Source of the DNA: Callipepla californica brunnescens
Lineage: Eukaryota > Chordata > Aves > Galliformes > Odontophoridae
Direction: 5' to 3'
Length of the DNA stretch: 64,000 nt
Assembly: GCA_023055505.1 (NCBI GenBank)
Contig: JALIRH010000002.1
Span: 15,275,244 to 15,339,243 of the forward strand
The position numbers were made by a program, and so were the translations under genes. Positions 60,680 to 64,000 of the stretch are shown in pieces (position 1 is the first letter of the stretch; every line of letters begins with the position of its first letter). Below the pieces are notes generated by a model. It was not told the DNA's origin. It searched no databases and saw nothing but the letters and a program-made list of their open reading frames with translations.

Positions 60680-61228
60680 TGTTGTTCTGAAAGTAATTAC
60701 TCCTATTTCTTTCCTTTGGAAAGTACAACAGATACAAAGAGCATGACAGAACTACACGATAGAGCAAATTCTCAGCTACATTTTTTTTTTCCTAGTGTTC
60801 CGCATTAGCCAATTTCTGCAGATGAGCTGATTGAAATGCTCTTCTTTTCATGATGTGACAGCTGTACATGGCCATCTGAAACATGGCTTGTCCAACACAT
60901 AGTTGTCACCACTGCTGGAATGCACCACCCACTGCTTACATCCACTGCTTGGTCTCCATACATCTTCAGTAAGCATCTGTGAATGTCAGTGGGTGCCATT
61001 TTTTTCACATGGAGGAATTTAATTCCACACCTCTGCTCCAATATGCACCTCCACATCAGATGTCATTTTGTCAGACTGCCGAACTGCTGCCATCTGTCAC
61101 ACAGCAACAGAATGTAATGGAATATTGAGAAGAAGGTTCATCTTCTATTGCCATACCACCAATATCTGCCTCTGATGTTGCAGACCAACATAATAAAATA
61201 GCAGTCATTACTTTTGGAGCAGACATCA
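60680..61228 (-). mobile_element. Short mariner (Galluhop-like) with both inverted ends
   Basis: The left end TGTTGTTCTGAAAGTAATTA and, on the minus strand, the right end TGATGTCTGCTCCAAAAGTA with TGACTGC are recognisable inverted repeats. TA stands outside each end (60678-60679 and 61229-61230), as expected of mariner insertion. At 549 bases it is less than half the usual mariner length of about 1.3 kb, so it is an internal-deletion derivative. It keeps only the start of the transposase. Confidence 0.85.
60805..61056 (-). pseudogene. Truncated mariner transposase N-terminus
   Basis: An 83-codon frame inside the short mariner. Residues about 8-40 (EQRCGIKFLHVKKMAP and then DIHRCLLKMYGD) match the first helix-turn-helix of mariner transposases, which binds the inverted repeats. 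After about residue 40 the similarity is lost. The catalytic DDD/DDE domain is absent because of the internal deletion. It cannot transpose, although copies like this can be moved by a full-length relative. Confidence 0.75.
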
Positions 61229-61456
61229 TAGATCTAATCACTTATAGAAAAACTAGCTAGTTTCCTCTTAGTAGTACAGATATTTTTGTTGCTATGGGGA
61301 TATGTAAGATAATGTTTATATCAGTGTACATGTATAGTGAATTAGAGTGGGCAATTTCATAGATTCTGAAAAAAGATCTGTTTTGAAAGGTTCAGAGATG
61401 TCTCTTTTCACCTGGAATGGAGACATGGATCATCTGTAGGCTATACAAACATTTTC

Positions 61457-61715
61457 ACAGAATCATAAATTATCTAGGTTGGAAAAAGATCTCGAAGTCC
61501 AACCATCAACTTGATCTATCAAATTCCACTACAAAACCACATCCCTTACTGTCATGTCCATACAACTCCTGAATACCTCCAGTGATAGGGACTAAATCAC
61601 TTCCCTGGGTGGCCCATTCCCATATATGATCACCCTTTCTATAAATAAATTCTTTTTGTTAGCCAGTCTCCCCAGTGCAACTTAAGATTGCCTCTTCTCG
61701 TTTGTCACCTGAGAA
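61457..61715 (-). mobile_element. CR1 LINE 3' fragment, minus strand
   Basis: CACAGAATCATAAATTATCT, then GTTGGAAAAAGATCTCG, GTCCAACCATCAACTTGATC, CTTCCCTGGGTGGCCCATTC and CAGTGCAACTTAAGATTGCC, is the reverse complement of a CR1 3' region of an older type. It is moderately diverged. Confidence 0.85.
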
Positions 61716-63527
61716 AAGAATCTAAGTCATTATGCAGAATCTAAGATTTTTTATAGCATTAAGTCCAAATTCTGAAATAAAATGTTGGGTCTGAGCTCTG
61801 AACAAGGTGAGACATCAACACAGTGTTTGCAGAGATGTGCAGTGACATCTTTTGGAAACAAAATGCATCTCACCTGCACTGTAAACATCTGCTTCTCCCT
61901 CCAGAGAAAGACTGGAGAAATCTTTGAATATTCCAATTACAAACAAGTCAATGACAATCATACTCTGCATATGTTACTGAGCAGAAGTTATTATGCCTGA
62001 ATAGATTATGGCAGATGAGTATGAGACATTCATGACTCCTCTTTGATCTGGGAGAATAGTTCTGCTTTTATCACATTGCCATTCTGCACAATCTTCTGCA
62101 ATCTTCTATTGCCCCCATTAAGATATAATGTACATGTAGCTTGTAATTAGAGCACAGTATGTGTGTTCTATGTTATGTGGATAATATTTATTATAGGTTA
62201 CACAAGCTAAGACAATAAAGAAACTTTGACTGATGTATAATCAAAATGGAACAAAACTACTTGGATATAAATTTGAGTAGTTTTAATTGTGTTCCCCTGA
62301 AAAAGAAATAGGGAAAAAAGAGGAAAAAAAAAAAAAGAAAAGAAGGAGAATGGAGGGTGGAAACCTATTTAAGAAATGATACTATTCCAACAAGAACAAG
62401 AATAAATTTCTTCTATAGAGGACTTGCAGAAAAATTCACTAGTGAATACAGCTGGAAATATTTTACTGACAACACAAGTTTTCCTTATAATACTGGGTAA
62501 TCTTCTTTAAAAAGAGAGATCTGTGGGGAACTTGTACAACTGATTTTGAGGCATCTTCCCTTTATTCTTGCAAGAAGCTATTTTTAAAGGAGAAATCATT
62601 TCTGGTGAACGATATTTGGTGATACATTTCTTCTATAGAGACCTTTTTTCCCAAGCAAATAAATTGTTTGGATTCATCCAGGTTTATCATTCTATTTCAT
62701 TTTAATTTATTTATCAGAGAGAGATGATAAGGAATTTTTCATTGAGTATTTCTCATGTATTTGATAGTTCAAACACGTGGTTAAAATTTTATCTAAGTCC
62801 CTCTTTCAGATCTCCTTTGTCACTTTGTAGAATGGCTTCCCTTTGTAGAAGGGTCTCTTTATGGTAGATGTGTCATAGGCTATGTAACACATCTTGCACC
62901 ATTTTCTATGGAGCCTGAGTATTTATAGACACTATATTGTTCTCTGGTAGAGACTGATGGTGATGAAGTGAAGTGGGAATTTCTTTCTTCCTTTTTTCAC
63001 TGGTCTTTTATGCAATGACTCATAACATCAGATACAAAGCACAAAAAATTTTGAACCAAACACAATAGAATCAAATGGTTTTAAGTACAGAAAAGATAAA
63101 TTATACGTGTTCAATAAACAAAGCATGTCAATTCTTTATAGGCAGTTGAAAATATATTGTGGACCATATCATCACTGTGTTGAAAGATGAAAATTACAGA
63201 AAAATGAAATTTAGAATTTGAAAACCCAAATTTTTTTTCACACTGTAAAGTCTGAAATATTTTGGAAAATTCTCAAATGTACAACTTTTTTTATTCATAA
63301 AAGTTCATTAAATTTATCCTGAAGAAGCATGAGATTGAAATTTGTACCTGAAAGTCACCTTTATGCATTAGAACATTTTACAATTGCTGATTGAATTTGA
63401 ACTGCTTTCTGAAGAAAGCAATTGTGTTTTAGTTCTAATTGAAAAAAATATATATATATTTGCATTAAATTCTATCTGAGAGTATTTCAAATGCTAATGA
63501 AAAAATAACTTATTTCATTTTTGAAAT
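61716..63527. other. AT-rich sequence without a recognisable gene
   Basis: A purine-rich patch lies at 62299-62360. Short frames at 61751-62000 on both strands have no known domain. Confidence 0.5.
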
Positions 63528-64000
63528 ATCATAGAGAACTGAAGAGATGCCTGGATAGCATCTTCAAGCAATTAGAAGAGAAGGTTGTCAGTAGTCAAAT
63601 TGGATTCATCAAGGGGAAATTATGCTTGACCAAACTTGTTAGCCTTCTATGATGTCATGACTGGCTGGGTAGATGAATATTGTCTACCTTGACTTCAGAA
63701 AGGCTTTTGACACAACCTCCCAAAACATCCCTGTACACAAACTTAGGATGTGTGGAATAGACAAGTGGACAATGAGGTGACTGTCTGGCTGACAGAACTC
63801 AGAGGTTTGTGAACAGCGGAGTAGAATATAATTGAGGTCTGTAACTAGCAGTGTTCCCATGGGGGTGGAACTGGGTCAAGACTTGTTTAACATCTTCATT
63901 AGTGACCTGGATAAAGGAACACAGTGAGCTCTCAGCAAGTTTGCTGATACAGTGTTGAGAGGGATGGCTGACACACCAGAATGCTGTGATGCCATTCAGT
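63528..64000 (+). mobile_element. CR1 LINE RT region, plus strand, cut by the window end
   Basis: ATTCATCAAGGGGAAATTAT, TTGACTTCAGAAAGGCTTTT (motif-A region), AACATCTTCATTAGTGACCT and CAGCAAGTTTGCTGAT (start of the FADD block) are in the order of CR1 ORF2. Frame breaks are visible. The copy continues beyond 64000, so its 3' end cannot be judged. Confidence 0.9.

Overview
This window looks like bird nuclear DNA, most likely from a galliform such as chicken or a close relative. The evidence is the dense set of CR1 LINE fragments with ATTCTATG or ATTCTGTG octamer tails, mariner remnants of the Galluhop type, and LTRs of avian endogenous retrovirus families. Base composition is AT-rich. I see no host protein-coding gene, tRNA, rRNA or CRISPR array. 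Apart from transposable-element reading frames, every open frame is short and resembles no protein I know. Functionally this is an intergenic or intronic region, and its interest lies in the mobile elements.

Layout. 1-2436 is unannotated AT-rich DNA. 2437-3528 is an LTR in minus orientation. 5600-14000 is dense in repeats. It holds four plus-strand copies of one LTR family (5600-5905, 7752-7857, 10958-11535, 13097-13629), a solo LTR (9482-10062) and an LTR fragment (12548-12880) of a second family, several CR1 fragments and a mariner remnant. 14000-27700 is mostly unique AT-rich sequence with CR1 copies at 16692-17435, 21439-21735 and 25779-25854, and a decayed mariner near 25330-25720.

The centrepiece is a nearly intact endogenous retrovirus on the minus strand, 27712-33012, flanked by a 6-bp target duplication (GTTTTT). 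Read 5' to 3' on the minus strand it has these parts: a 574-bp 5' LTR (33012-32439); an 18-bp tRNA-Lys-type primer binding site (32434-32417); a 189-codon frame of tandem leucine-led heptads (coiled coil) where gag would normally lie; a long open protease-RT-RNase H-integrase frame (31577-28398) with every catalytic motif I looked for in place; a polypurine tract; and a 574-bp 3' LTR (28285-27712). The two LTRs differ at one base in my reading, so the insertion is recent. There is no capsid or nucleocapsid domain and no env. The coiled-coil product and the layout recall the retrovirus-like chicken ENS-1/ERNI (Soprano) family; that link is my inference.

33000-64000 is again mainly AT-rich unique sequence. 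It carries long CR1 copies (36160-37207 plus, 38333-39640 minus, 40612-41738 plus and rearranged, 56678-57178 plus, 63528-64000 plus and cut by the window end), a minus-strand LTR (54516-54925), a short mariner with both inverted ends (60680-61228), a purine-rich tract (44637-44859) and several microsatellites. There is no operon-like logic. The only genes that act together are those of the provirus, where protease, reverse transcriptase, RNase H and integrase would be made as one polyprotein.
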